Assembly: GCA_016286595.1 (NCBI GenBank) | Contig: JAEETR010000053.1 | Coordinates: 1-9,143, forward strand | Reading direction: 5' to 3' | Length of the DNA: 9,143 bases | Origin: Oscillospiraceae bacterium | Lineage (GTDB): Bacteria; Bacillota; Clostridia; Oscillospirales; Oscillospiraceae | In this document: piece after piece, positions 1 to 6,409 of the stretch | Layout of the letters: each line of letters starts with the position of its first letter | Position numbering within the stretch: the stretch's first letter is position 1 | Translations under genes and position numbers: made by a program | The notes under the pieces: generated by a model | Databases searched by the model: none | Seen by the model: the letters and a program-made list of their open reading frames with translations, nothing else | Told to the model about the DNA's origin: nothing

Positions 1-422
1 ACAACGCCGAATACTACCGTGCAGGCCGGGACGGGTTCATCGATTCTATGAAGGAGCTTGAAGCGTACTATAACTCCGAAGAGTTCGCCGCTCTCCCCTC
101 ACGCTCCTTCGTGACCGGCCACGCGGCGTTCGCCTATCTGTGCAGGGATTTCGGTCTTGAGCAGCGCAGCGTGGAGGACGTGTTCGCCGAGGGAGAACCC
201 AGCGCCAGGCAGCTGATGGAGCTCATCGACTACTGCCGCGAAAACGGAGTGAGCGTCATCTTCGCAGAGGAGATGGCCAGCCCCGAGGTATCTCAGACGC
301 TGGCTGACGAGGTGGGCGCGAGAGTGGAGACGATCTGCACCATGGAGAGCGCCGAGGACGGTCTGACCTATCTCGAGCGGATGAAGTCGAACCTCGAAAA
401 GATATTTGACAGCATGAAATGA
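1..422 (+). CDS. Metal ABC transporter substrate-binding protein, C-terminal part (ZnuA/AdcA/TroA family)
   Basis: Partial at the 5' side: the frame is open from base 3 and about 139 residues are visible, less than half of a usual ~300-residue protein. The family captures Zn2+ or Mn2+ outside the membrane and delivers it to an ABC permease (cluster A-1 / SBP_bac_9). Support comes from the opening NAEYY-type helix, the segment SFVTGHAAFAYL, whose His matches a conserved metal ligand of the C-terminal lobe, and the late block FAEEMASPEVSQTLADEVGA followed by a YLERMKSNLEKI-like end. Signal peptide, first metal ligands and any His-rich loop lie outside the window, so zinc versus manganese cannot be decided. 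The permease and ATPase genes are not on this side, and the gene is followed directly by a terminator, so it is the last gene of its unit. Confidence 0.88.
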   Translation, partial: NAEYYRAGRDGFIDSMKELEAYYNSEEFAALPSRSFVTGHAAFAYLCRDFGLEQRSVEDVFAEGEPSARQLMELIDYCRENGVSVIFAEEMASPEVSQTLADEVGARVETICTMESAEDGLTYLERMKSNLEKIFDSMK

Positions 423-425
423 TGA

Positions 426-455
426 AACGGGAGCGATTTGAAGATCGCTCCCGTT
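426..455. terminator. Bidirectional rho-independent terminator between convergent genes
   Basis: A perfect 12-bp stem (426-437 pairs with 444-455) with a 6-nt loop lies between the stop codons of the binding-protein gene (422) and the ArsC-like gene (460). The bases after the stem are T-rich on both strands, although neither has a clean run of Ts. Its position between two convergent stop codons fits termination in both directions. Confidence 0.8.
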
Positions 456-459
456 ATTC

Positions 460-792
460 TTATTCCCAGTCCTTCCATATCTCGGGGCAGTAGCCCACGG
501 TAGCCTGCCGCCCGTTGCGGACGATAGGCGTTTTTATAAGGCGCGTGTCCTCGAGAAGCTTTTCCTTCTTGTCCGCGTCGTAGGCAAGATACTTCAGTAT
601 CTCAGCGCCGTCAGCCTTCTCGTCGACGAGGTTTTCAAGCCCCACGGCCCGGATCACGCTGTCAAGCTCGCCCCTGCTTATGCCGTAGCGCAGGACGTCG
701 ATCTGCTGGAATTTGATGCGCCGCTCCTTGAAATAGCGTTCGGCCTTTTTGGTGTCGAAGCACTTGTTTTTCCCGAAAATCTGAATGTTCAT
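460..792 (-). CDS. ArsC/Spx/YffB-family thioredoxin-fold protein
   Basis: A 110-residue protein of the ArsC family (arsenate reductase, Spx and YffB share this fold). The N-terminal beta-strand leads to a single active-site-like Cys11 in the motif CFDTKKAERYF, with the Lys-Lys helix typical of the family. Near the C-terminus RLIKTPIV holds the conserved Pro89, followed by VRNGRQATVGYCPEIW. There is no CXXC, so it is not a typical Spx, and the arsenate-binding Arg set of classical ArsC is not clearly present; real arsenate reduction is therefore doubtful. A redox or regulatory thiol role is a safer guess. Its ATG overlaps the rnj stop as ATGA, and no strong ribosome binding site precedes it, which points to translational coupling to RNase J. 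It ends at the shared terminator as the last gene of the rpe-recR-rnj operon. Confidence 0.85.
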   Translation of the reverse strand: MNIQIFGKNKCFDTKKAERYFKERRIKFQQIDVLRYGISRGELDSVIRAVGLENLVDEKADGAEILKYLAYDADKKEKLLEDTRLIKTPIVRNGRQATVGYCPEIWKDWE

Positions 793-2447
793 ATATCCAT
801 TATCACCGGTATTATCATGGGGTTGCGTTTCGTCTGTGCGAAGAGGTAGTCGGAAAGACGCCCCCTCACCGCGTTCTTTATACCGGACCAGTCGGTGATG
901 CGGCGTTTGGCGCAGGACTCCACCGCCTCCACCGTCAGCGTTTTGAGCTGGTCGATGAGAGCCTCGGACTCCTTGACGTACACGAAGCCGCGGGTGACGA
1001 TATCCGGCCCGGACACGAGCTCCCCGTCCTGGCTGGACAGGGTGATGACCACCACCACCATGCCGTCCAGCGCGAGATGCTTTCTGTCGCGCAGGACCAC
1101 GTTGCCCACGTCGCCCACGCCTATTCCGTCGATGAACACCCGGCCGGAGGGCACCGTGTCGTGGACCATTATGCTCCTGCCGGAAAGCTCGATAACGTCG
1201 CCTATGTTGGCGATTATCACGTTGTTGGGCTTTACTCCCATCTCCTTGGCCACGGCGCCGTGGAGCTCGAGGTGACGGTGCTCGCCGTGGACGGGGATGA
1301 AGTATTTGGGCTTGACGAGAGCCAGCATCAGCTTCATCTCCTCGCGGCAGGCGTGGCCGGTGGCGTGGAGAAGGGAGCCCCTGTCGTACACCACCTGCAC
1401 GCCCCTGCGGAACAGCTCGTCAATGACCTTGGATATGGTCTTTTCGTTGCCGGGCACCACGGAGGCGGAGATTATCACCTTGTCCCCGGGCCCCAGCTCT
1501 ATCTGCCGGTGCTCGGAGAAGGCCATACGGTGCAGCGCGCTCATCGTCTCGCCCTGGGAGCCGGTGGATATGATGACCGCCTTGTCCCTGGGCTGGTTCT
1601 TTATCTGGTTTATGTCCATTATCACCCCGGCGGGTATCTTCATATAACCCAGCTCGGTGGCGATGCGCAGGATGTTCTCCATGCTGCGGCCGGTAACGCA
1701 CACCTTCCGCCCGTACTTCACGGCGCAGTCGATGACCTGCTGTATGCGGTGGACGTTGGATGCGAAGGTGGTCACGATTATGCGGTCCCGGCAGTCCTTG
1801 AACTGCTCGTCGAGACTGACGCCCACGCGCCGCTCCGACAGCGAGTAGCCGGCGTTTTCCACGTTGGTGGAGTCGCTGACAAGAGCCAGCACCCCGTGCT
1901 TGCCCAGCTCGCCTATGCGGGCCAGATCGATTATATCCTCCCCTATGGGGGTGGTATCTATCTTATAGTCGCCGGTGTGGAGCACTACGCCCACCGGCGT
2001 CTTTATCGCCAGGGCGACGGAATCGGGGATGGAGTGGTTCACGTGGATGAACTCCACGTTGAAGCATCCCGCCTTGACCTTCTCCCCCGCCTTGACTGTG
2101 ACCATCTGCACCTTGCTGTCGTTGCCGTGCTCCTCCAGCTTTATATCCGCAAGAGCGGCGGTGAGGGCAGTGGCGTAGACCGGCGCGGATATTGAATCCA
2201 TCACGTAGGGCAGAGCGCCGATGTGGTCCTCGTGCCCGTGGGTCAGAAATATGCCCCGGAGCTTTTCCTTATTCTTTTCAAGGTACGTCACGTCGGGTAT
2301 GACGAGGTCTATGCCGTACATATCGTCGTCGGGGAAGCCGACGCCGCAGTCCACGACTATCATGTCGTTTCCGTACTCGTAGACGTACATGTTTTTTCCT
2401 ATCTCGTTGAGTCCTCCCAGCGAGATGATTTTCAGTTTTTCAGCCAA
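789..2447 (-). CDS. rnj: Ribonuclease J
   Basis: This 552-residue protein is full length for RNase J (about 555), the metallo-beta-lactamase/beta-CASP nuclease with endonuclease and 5'-3' exonuclease activity in RNA processing and decay in the cytoplasm. Visible motifs: THGHEDH (H70, H72, D74, H75, motif 2), VNHSIPDS (H138), HTGDYKID (D160), the beta-CASP motifs STGSQGE (295-301), GHA (364-366), and PVHGEHRH (385-392). The C-terminal domain (about 450-552) contains GMVVVVITL and the ITDW helix. The start codon is TTG (2447-2445), not ATG: AAGGAGA lies 7 nt upstream, an in-frame TAA sits just above, and the first in-frame ATG would delete the first beta-strands. Only one RNase J is visible here, so J1 versus J2 cannot be assigned. 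It is separated from recR by 193 bases that may hold its own promoter. Confidence 0.96.
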   Translation of the reverse strand: MAEKLKIISLGGLNEIGKNMYVYEYGNDMIVVDCGVGFPDDDMYGIDLVIPDVTYLEKNKEKLRGIFLTHGHEDHIGALPYVMDSISAPVYATALTAALADIKLEEHGNDSKVQMVTVKAGEKVKAGCFNVEFIHVNHSIPDSVALAIKTPVGVVLHTGDYKIDTTPIGEDIIDLARIGELGKHGVLALVSDSTNVENAGYSLSERRVGVSLDEQFKDCRDRIIVTTFASNVHRIQQVIDCAVKYGRKVCVTGRSMENILRIATELGYMKIPAGVIMDINQIKNQPRDKAVIISTGSQGETMSALHRMAFSEHRQIELGPGDKVIISASVVPGNEKTISKVIDELFRRGVQVVYDRGSLLHATGHACREEMKLMLALVKPKYFIPVHGEHRHLELHGAVAKEMGVKPNNVIIANIGDVIELSGRSIMVHDTVPSGRVFIDGIGVGDVGNVVLRDRKHLALDGMVVVVITLSSQDGELVSGPDIVTRGFVYVKESEALIDQLKTLTVEAVESCAKRRITDWSGIKNAVRGRLSDYLFAQTKRNPMIIPVIMDI

Positions 2448-2640
2448 AATATATTCTCCTTAACAAATTATGTAAACCTTAACGAGCCCACAGGACTCCC
2501 GTTTGTGAAAAAGGCCCCCGTTCGTCCTTCTTCGCGGTCGTTCCGTGCGCTTTATTGTATTCTATCTGTTCACGGCGCAAGCTGCGGCGCCGCAATCGTC
2601 ATGGTAAGTATGCCCTGAAACGGGCGGATATAATACCCCT
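2448..2640 (-). promoter_or_regulatory. recR-rnj intergenic leader with a weak promoter candidate
   Basis: These 193 bases hold no convincing gene. On the minus strand a good -10 (TACAAT, 2559-2554) is preceded only by a poor -35 (TTGCGC with a 15-nt spacer). It would give a leader of about 100 nt before rnj. There is also a GC-rich inverted repeat near 2574-2593, but no U run follows it, so I do not call a terminator after recR. Transcription of rnj may come from read-through, from this weak promoter, or both. Confidence 0.35.
2455..2461 (-). promoter_or_regulatory. Ribosome binding site that sets the rnj TTG start
   Basis: AAGGAGA on the minus strand, 7 nt before the TTG codon. It is the strongest Shine-Dalgarno match nearby. 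The in-frame codons between an upstream TAA and the TTG contain no ATG or GTG, so the TTG is well supported. Confidence 0.85.
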
Positions 2641-3240
2641 TCAGATCTCCTGCCGTCCGGCCAGCGCCCGCATAAGGGTGGCGTCGTCGGCAAATTCAAG
2701 GGACGCGCCCACGGGGATGCCGTAGGCCAGCATGGTCACCTTCACGCCGAAGGGCTTGAGAAGGCGGGATATGTACCGGGCGGTGGTCTCCCCTTCCGTG
2801 TCGGGGTTCATGGCCATTATGACCTCGTTTATGCCGCCCTCGGCCACACGGGCCACCAGCTCTTTTATTTTGATATCGTCCGGGCCGATGTAGCGTCTGG
2901 GCGAGATAACGCCGTGGAGCACATGATAGGTGCCGTTAAACTCTCTGGTCCTCTCGATAGCCGCCACGTCCTTGGGTTCCGCCACCACGCACACGGTACC
3001 GCTGCCTGCGCGGCTGCCGGAGCATATGGAACACGTCTCCTCGGCGCTCAGATTCTGGCATACGCGGCAGAACTTCACGCTGCGCCTGGCCTCGTGGATG
3101 GCGTCGCCGAAGGCCATGGCCTCCTCCTCCGGCAGGGACATGATATAAAAGGCCAGCCGCTGGGCGCTCTTTGACCCCACGCCGGGCAGGGAGGCAAACT
3201 TGTCCACAAGGTTATCGAAAGCAACCGGGAAGAAACTCAT
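2641..3240 (-). CDS. recR: Recombination protein RecR
   Basis: A 199-residue protein of exactly the family length. RecR forms a ring-shaped clamp that works with RecO (and RecF) to load RecA on gapped DNA in recombinational repair. Domains in order: helix-hairpin-helix (LPGVGSKSAQRLAFYI, about 18-33), C4 zinc finger (C58-x2-C61 and C70-x2-C73), Toprim domain (VCVVAEPKDVAAIERT to about 165, with AMNPDTEGETTARYI replacing the usual NPxxEGEAT), and the Walker-B-like C-terminal block LAYGIPVGASLEFAD near the end. The start is an ATG with AGAGG about 10 nt upstream, overlapping the end of rpe, only 4 nt away, so the two are co-transcribed and probably coupled. The usual dnaX-ybaB neighbours are not next to it. 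Confidence 0.97.
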   Translation of the reverse strand: MSFFPVAFDNLVDKFASLPGVGSKSAQRLAFYIMSLPEEEAMAFGDAIHEARRSVKFCRVCQNLSAEETCSICSGSRAGSGTVCVVAEPKDVAAIERTREFNGTYHVLHGVISPRRYIGPDDIKIKELVARVAEGGINEVIMAMNPDTEGETTARYISRLLKPFGVKVTMLAYGIPVGASLEFADDATLMRALAGRQEI

Positions 3241-3244
3241 CTTT

Positions 3245-3889
3245 TCAACCTCTGATCTGCGCTATTCTCTGGGCTCTGTCCGCGGCGCCGAACACGCTGC
3301 TGCCGGCCACCAGCACGTTGGCTCCGGCTTCGACGCACACTCTGGCGGTGTCGGGATTTATTCCGCCGTCCACCTCAAGCTCACAGTCGTATCCGCCCGC
3401 GTCTATCATGGCGCGTATCTGTCTGACCTTGTCCATCATATCGGCCATGAAGGACTGACCGCCGAAGCCGGGCTCCACGGTCATGACCAGTATAAGGTCA
3501 AGGTCGGCTATGTAAGGCGCAGCGGCGGAGGCCGGAGTGCCGGGCTTTACGGAAAGTCCGGCCTTCTTCCCCTCCGCCTTTATGGCGGCGATGGCGGCGG
3601 CGATATTGTCCGGGGTATCCGCCTCCGCGTGAACGGTTATGATATCGGCGCCGGCCTTCGCGAACTCCTTAACGTAGCGCAGGGGCCGGGTTATCATCAG
3701 GTGAGCGTCGATGACCATGTCGGTGCAGGAGCGCACGGCCTTGAGTATGGACATGCCGAAGGAGATGTTCGGCACGAATACGCCGTCCATCACGTCGTAA
3801 TGGATATAATCGGCGGCGGAGATCGAGGCTATATCCTCGCCGAGTCTGAGAAAATCAGCGGAAAGTATGGATGGCGCGACCTTTATCAT
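3245..3889 (-). CDS. rpe: Ribulose-phosphate 3-epimerase
   Basis: A 214-residue cytoplasmic TIM-barrel enzyme that interconverts D-ribulose 5-phosphate and D-xylulose 5-phosphate in the pentose phosphate pathway. Seen in order: APSILSADF at the N-terminus (substrate Ser8), IHYDVMDGVFVPNISFG with metal ligand H30 and catalytic D32, DAHLM (H63), GLSVKPGTP, the flexible-loop motif VEPGFGGQSF (138-147), LEVDGGI with the second catalytic Asp (D174), and the phosphate-binding GANVLVAGSSVFG. The frame is open further upstream to 3967, but the extra residues are low-complexity and unlike the family; the ATG at 3889 has GGAGG about 9 nt upstream and begins exactly where the family does. It is the first gene of the rpe-recR-rnj-ArsC-like unit. 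Confidence 0.96.
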   Translation of the reverse strand: MIKVAPSILSADFLRLGEDIASISAADYIHYDVMDGVFVPNISFGMSILKAVRSCTDMVIDAHLMITRPLRYVKEFAKAGADIITVHAEADTPDNIAAAIAAIKAEGKKAGLSVKPGTPASAAAPYIADLDLILVMTVEPGFGGQSFMADMMDKVRQIRAMIDAGGYDCELEVDGGINPDTARVCVEAGANVLVAGSSVFGAADRAQRIAQIRG

Positions 3890-4080
3890 ATCTGTCTCCC
3901 TCCCGGCCGTGCGGCCGGAGCACCTAAATTTGCGACTGAGCATACTATAAGAAGCAGCGGGCGGCATGCCGACAGCTTTTATATAGGGGCGTTCCCGGGC
4001 CGTATTCCCCGGGGACGCTCCAGCGGGGGCGTCGGCGTCGTCGGAGGGCCCGTACGGGCCGCCCCGCCGTCACGCAATTA
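3890..4080 (-). promoter_or_regulatory. Long GC-rich structured 5' leader of rpe
   Basis: The strong promoter at 4115-4087 predicts a transcript start near 4080, leaving about 190 nt before the rpe ATG with no gene I believe in. It holds several inverted repeats: a 14-nt palindrome at 4047-4060 (GGCCCGTACGGGCC), a 9-bp imperfect stem 3990-3998 with 4009-4017, and CCGGCCG/CGGCCGG at 3903-3909 and 3912-3918, which abuts the ribosome binding site. I recognise no known riboswitch or T-box. Structure next to the ribosome binding site could influence translation, but that is inference. Confidence 0.5.
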
Positions 4081-4086
4081 TGTTTT

Positions 4087-4115
4087 ATTATAGTATATTC
4101 CGGCTGTACATTCAA
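4087..4115 (-). promoter_or_regulatory. Sigma-A promoter for the rpe operon
   Basis: On the minus strand TTGAAT (4115-4110) and TATAAT (4092-4087) are separated by 17 nt. The -10 is a perfect consensus and the -35 matches 4 of 6. It points towards rpe, with a predicted start near 4080. Confidence 0.78.
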
Positions 4116-4141
4116 GATGTTTTCGTTCAGGCCAGCTTTTT

Positions 4142-4155
4142 CACTAAATATAGTG
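4142..4155. promoter_or_regulatory. Small dyad between divergent promoters, possible operator
   Basis: CACTA-AATA-TAGTG, a 5+4+5 dyad, lies between the -35 boxes of the divergent rpe and telA promoters, 18 nt above the telA -35. A dyad this short is expected several times by chance in 9 kb, so only its location makes it notable. Confidence 0.2.
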
Positions 4156-4173
4156 GTCACGACGTGGACAAGC

Positions 4174-4202
4174 TTGACAAGGCGAAATATGAATAATACA
4201 AT
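4174..4202 (+). promoter_or_regulatory. Sigma-A promoter for the telA-family gene
   Basis: TTGACA (4174-4179), 17-nt spacer, TACAAT (4197-4202): a perfect -35 and a 5 of 6 -10. The predicted start is near 4209, giving a leader of about 78 nt with only a small hairpin (4226-4239). This is the best promoter in the window. Confidence 0.85.
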
Positions 4203-4271
4203 ATCCGTGGAATACCGAATGACGTCCGCGGCAGCGCGGCGATATGCGAAAGATACAGCCCATTACAGATG

Positions 4272-4277
4272 AAAGGA
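4272..4277 (+). promoter_or_regulatory. Ribosome binding site deciding the telA start
   Basis: AAAGGA, 9 nt before the ATG at 4287. It lies inside the alternative reading from the ATG at 4269, which has no good site of its own, so the shorter start is preferred. Confidence 0.75.
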
Positions 4278-4286
4278 CGTACTATC

Positions 4287-5438
4287 ATGGACGAGAACAA
4301 CAACCAGTTTGACACTGCCTACACCCCCAGTCTCACCTTCAGTGCCGCGCCGACGGCGGCAGCCGCCGCTCCCGCTCCCGCACAGGAGAAGAAGGAGGAG
4401 GTCCGGGATACCCCTCAGCTGTCCCCCGAGGAGATGAAGGCCGTTGAGGATTTCGCCAAGAAGATAGATATAACCGATACCAACGCCGTTCTGCAGTACG
4501 GCGCCTCCGCCCAGAAGAACATCGCCGATTTCTCCGGCAACACCCTCAACTCCGTGCGCACCAAGGATATGGGCGACGTGGGCGAGATGCTGTCCGACCT
4601 GGTGGTGGAGCTCAAGGGCATGAACTTCGACGAGGAGGAGAAAAAGGGCTTCCTGGGCTTCAGAAAGAAGATAACCAACCAGATAGCCACTCTCAAGGCC
4701 CAGTACGACAAGGTGGACGTGAACGTTGACAAGATCTCCGACCAGCTGGAGAAGCACCAGGTCACTCTTCTGAAGGACGTGGCCTCCCTCGACAAGATGT
4801 ACGATCTTAACCAGGCTTATTTCAAGGAGCTGACCATGTACATCCTGGCCGGCAAGAAGCGCCTTGAGACCTGCGAGGAGGAGCTGAAGGTCCTGCGGGA
4901 CAAGGCACAGAACTCCGGTCTTCCCGAGGACGCCCAGGCCGCCAACGACTACGCCAACATGATCTCCCGCTTCGAGAAGAAGCTCCACGACCTGGAACTG
5001 ACGAGGATCATCTCCATCCAGATGGGCCCCCAGATCCGCCTCATCCAGAACAGCGACAGCCTCATGGTGGAAAAGATCCAGACCTCTCTCGTGAACACCA
5101 TCCCCCTGTGGAAGAGCCAGATGGTGCTGGCTCTGGGCATGCACCATTCTCAGCAGGCCATGGAGGCCCAGCGCGAGGTCAACGAGGTGACCAACGAGCT
5201 GCTTAAGAAGAACGCCGAGAAGCTGAAGACCGGCTCCATAGAGATCGCCAAGGAATCCGAGCGGGGCATCGTGGACCTGGAGACCCTGAAGCTCACCAAC
5301 CAGTCCCTCATCGATACGCTGGAGGAGGTCCGCACCATCCAGGTGGAGGGCCGTCAGCGCAGGATCGAGGCCGAGAGCGAGCTGGGCCGCATAGAGAACG
5401 AGCTGAAGTCCAAGCTGCTGGAGTTCGGCCAGAGATAA
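4287..5438 (+). CDS. telA: TelA-family (toxic anion resistance) protein
   Basis: A 383-residue soluble protein of the TelA family (Pfam TelA, PF05816), named for tellurite resistance but also linked to cell-envelope stress and resistance to antimicrobials; the biochemical activity is not established. The N-terminal 45 residues are Ala/Pro-rich and probably disordered. The rest is almost entirely helical and coiled-coil-like, with family features such as a conserved GFLGFRKK near 125-132 (GGFFGRLF-like in relatives), the ETCEEEL helix, LTRIISIQMGPQIRLIQNS, and IPLWKSQMVLAL. There is no signal peptide or membrane segment. An upstream ATG at 4269 exists, but its own codons form the ribosome binding site for the ATG at 4287 (AAAGGA, 9 nt spacing), so I use 4287. 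Codon use is very biased: 34 of 35 lysines are AAG. It is monocistronic, with its own promoter and terminator, and no xpaC-type partner lies beside it. Confidence 0.92.
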   Translation: MDENNNQFDTAYTPSLTFSAAPTAAAAAPAPAQEKKEEVRDTPQLSPEEMKAVEDFAKKIDITDTNAVLQYGASAQKNIADFSGNTLNSVRTKDMGDVGEMLSDLVVELKGMNFDEEEKKGFLGFRKKITNQIATLKAQYDKVDVNVDKISDQLEKHQVTLLKDVASLDKMYDLNQAYFKELTMYILAGKKRLETCEEELKVLRDKAQNSGLPEDAQAANDYANMISRFEKKLHDLELTRIISIQMGPQIRLIQNSDSLMVEKIQTSLVNTIPLWKSQMVLALGMHHSQQAMEAQREVNEVTNELLKKNAEKLKTGSIEIAKESERGIVDLETLKLTNQSLIDTLEEVRTIQVEGRQRRIEAESELGRIENELKSKLLEFGQR

Positions 5439-5452
5439 TCGCCGGAATAAAC

Positions 5453-5488
5453 AAAAAGGGCTTTGAAGATATCTTCAAAGCCCTTTTT
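5453..5488. terminator. Perfect palindromic bidirectional terminator
   Basis: A 36-base perfect palindrome with arms 5453-5470 and 5471-5488: A5, GGGCTTTGAAGAT, its complement, then T5. It sits 14 nt after the telA-family stop and 4 nt after the stop of the convergent minus-strand lipoprotein gene. Each strand ends its stem in a T run, so it should terminate both units. Confidence 0.95.
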
Positions 5489-5492
5489 CGTT

Positions 5493-6404
5493 TCAGTTCT
5501 TTTCTATCTCTCCCGGCCAGCCGTTTATGCCGCCGATCTCGTAGACACGGGTGTAATCCATATCGAACAGCACCTTCGCCGCCTGCTTGCTGCGGCGTCC
5601 GCTGCGGCAGTATACGAAGATGAGCCTGTCCCTGTCGGGAAGGGCCTCCGACACCGAATCGTCGCGGTCCTGTATGGCCTCGTTGGGCACGCACACGGCT
5701 CCGGGGATGTGGCCGGCGTCGTACTCGTCCTGACGGCGCACGTCCACGATCACGTAGTCCTCCTCCGTCCGCATCATCTCCATCGCCGCGTCCATGGACA
5801 CGGACGTATAACCGTACGGGGACGGCGCGTAGCACGCGAACAGCTCGGCCAGCTCCTCCGCGGAACCGATCGGCATGAACAGCCCCTGATTGTCCGAGGC
5901 GTATATCTTTTCGCCGGAGGCGTACTCTATACGGAAATTCTCACCGAAATCGTCCGGCAGGCCGTGGGTAAAACTCTCATAGCCGTTATATTGGGCAAAA
6001 TCGAACTTTTCCACGATCTTCTGCAGGTTTTCCAGGAACTCTCCGTCCTTTGTGAAGGTGACTGGCTCATTTCCGTCCCAGCTGCGGGTACACGTGACGG
6101 CGCCGTCCTCCAGCTTTGCCGTGAAGTCGTAGCGTCTGGCCGTGAGGATGCTGTCCTCAGGGGCGTCGCCCATAACGGTTATGCCGAACTCAAAGGAGAC
6201 TATTTCCCTGCTGTCCACCTTTTTCGGCGCGTCATGGTCGGTATAATCGCTGGTGCCTCCGGTCGTCGGAGATCCCTGGACCGCAGAAGGCTCGCCGCCG
6301 GGGCGGTCGGGTCTGTTCGCCGCCTCTCCCCCCTGCTTCGCGCAGCCCGCGCACACCGCCGCGATCACCGCGGCAGCAATAACCGTAAAAAGGACGTACC
6401 TCAT
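5493..6404 (-). CDS. Lipoprotein with C-terminal rhodanese domain
   Basis: A 303-residue predicted surface lipoprotein. Residues 1-20 form a signal peptide (hydrophobic VLFTVIAAAVIAAVCAG) ending at lipobox Cys21; the -3 position is Cys18, where Leu is usual. A Gly/Pro/Ser/Thr-rich linker (about 25-60) follows. Residues about 65-195 form a domain I do not recognise with certainty; it resembles a module found in other clostridial lipoproteins (FRIEYASGEKIYASDNQ). Residues about 197-303 are a rhodanese domain: VIVDVRRQDEYDAGHIPGA and the active-site loop CRSGRRS with catalytic-type Cys266, then GGINGWPGE. Rhodaneses carry sulfane sulfur as a persulfide on this Cys. The loop is 6-residue-like and the Cys is intact, so activity is plausible. 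The ATG is 5 nt after the flavoprotein stop and has only a weak ribosome binding site (GGTGGA), which suggests coupling. Last gene of its operon. Confidence 0.88.
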   Translation of the reverse strand: MRYVLFTVIAAAVIAAVCAGCAKQGGEAANRPDRPGGEPSAVQGSPTTGGTSDYTDHDAPKKVDSREIVSFEFGITVMGDAPEDSILTARRYDFTAKLEDGAVTCTRSWDGNEPVTFTKDGEFLENLQKIVEKFDFAQYNGYESFTHGLPDDFGENFRIEYASGEKIYASDNQGLFMPIGSAEELAELFACYAPSPYGYTSVSMDAAMEMMRTEEDYVIVDVRRQDEYDAGHIPGAVCVPNEAIQDRDDSVSEALPDRDRLIFVYCRSGRRSKQAAKVLFDMDYTRVYEIGGINGWPGEIEKN

Positions 6405-6409
6405 AATAA

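Noticed and set aside
1077..2195. Long + strand open frame (372 codons) opposite rnj
   Set aside because: It is the antisense shadow of a clear RNase J gene in GC-rich DNA; its protein is low-complexity (His/Gly/Val/Leu-rich), with no recognisable motif.
2574..2593. GC-rich inverted repeat after recR as a terminator
   Set aside because: No run of T follows on the minus strand, and operon continuity into rnj is as likely.
3200..4093. + strand open frame (297 codons) across rpe and its leader
   Set aside because: Antisense to rpe, Gly/His-rich, and crosses the rpe promoter; no family resemblance.
3945..4160. Minus-strand 71-codon frame in the rpe leader
   Set aside because: It starts upstream of the predicted transcript start, has a run of Arg from GC-rich DNA, and lacks a ribosome binding site.
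4269..4286. ATG at 4269 as the telA-family start
   Set aside because: The sequence just after it is the ribosome binding site for the ATG at 4287, and the six extra residues have no support.
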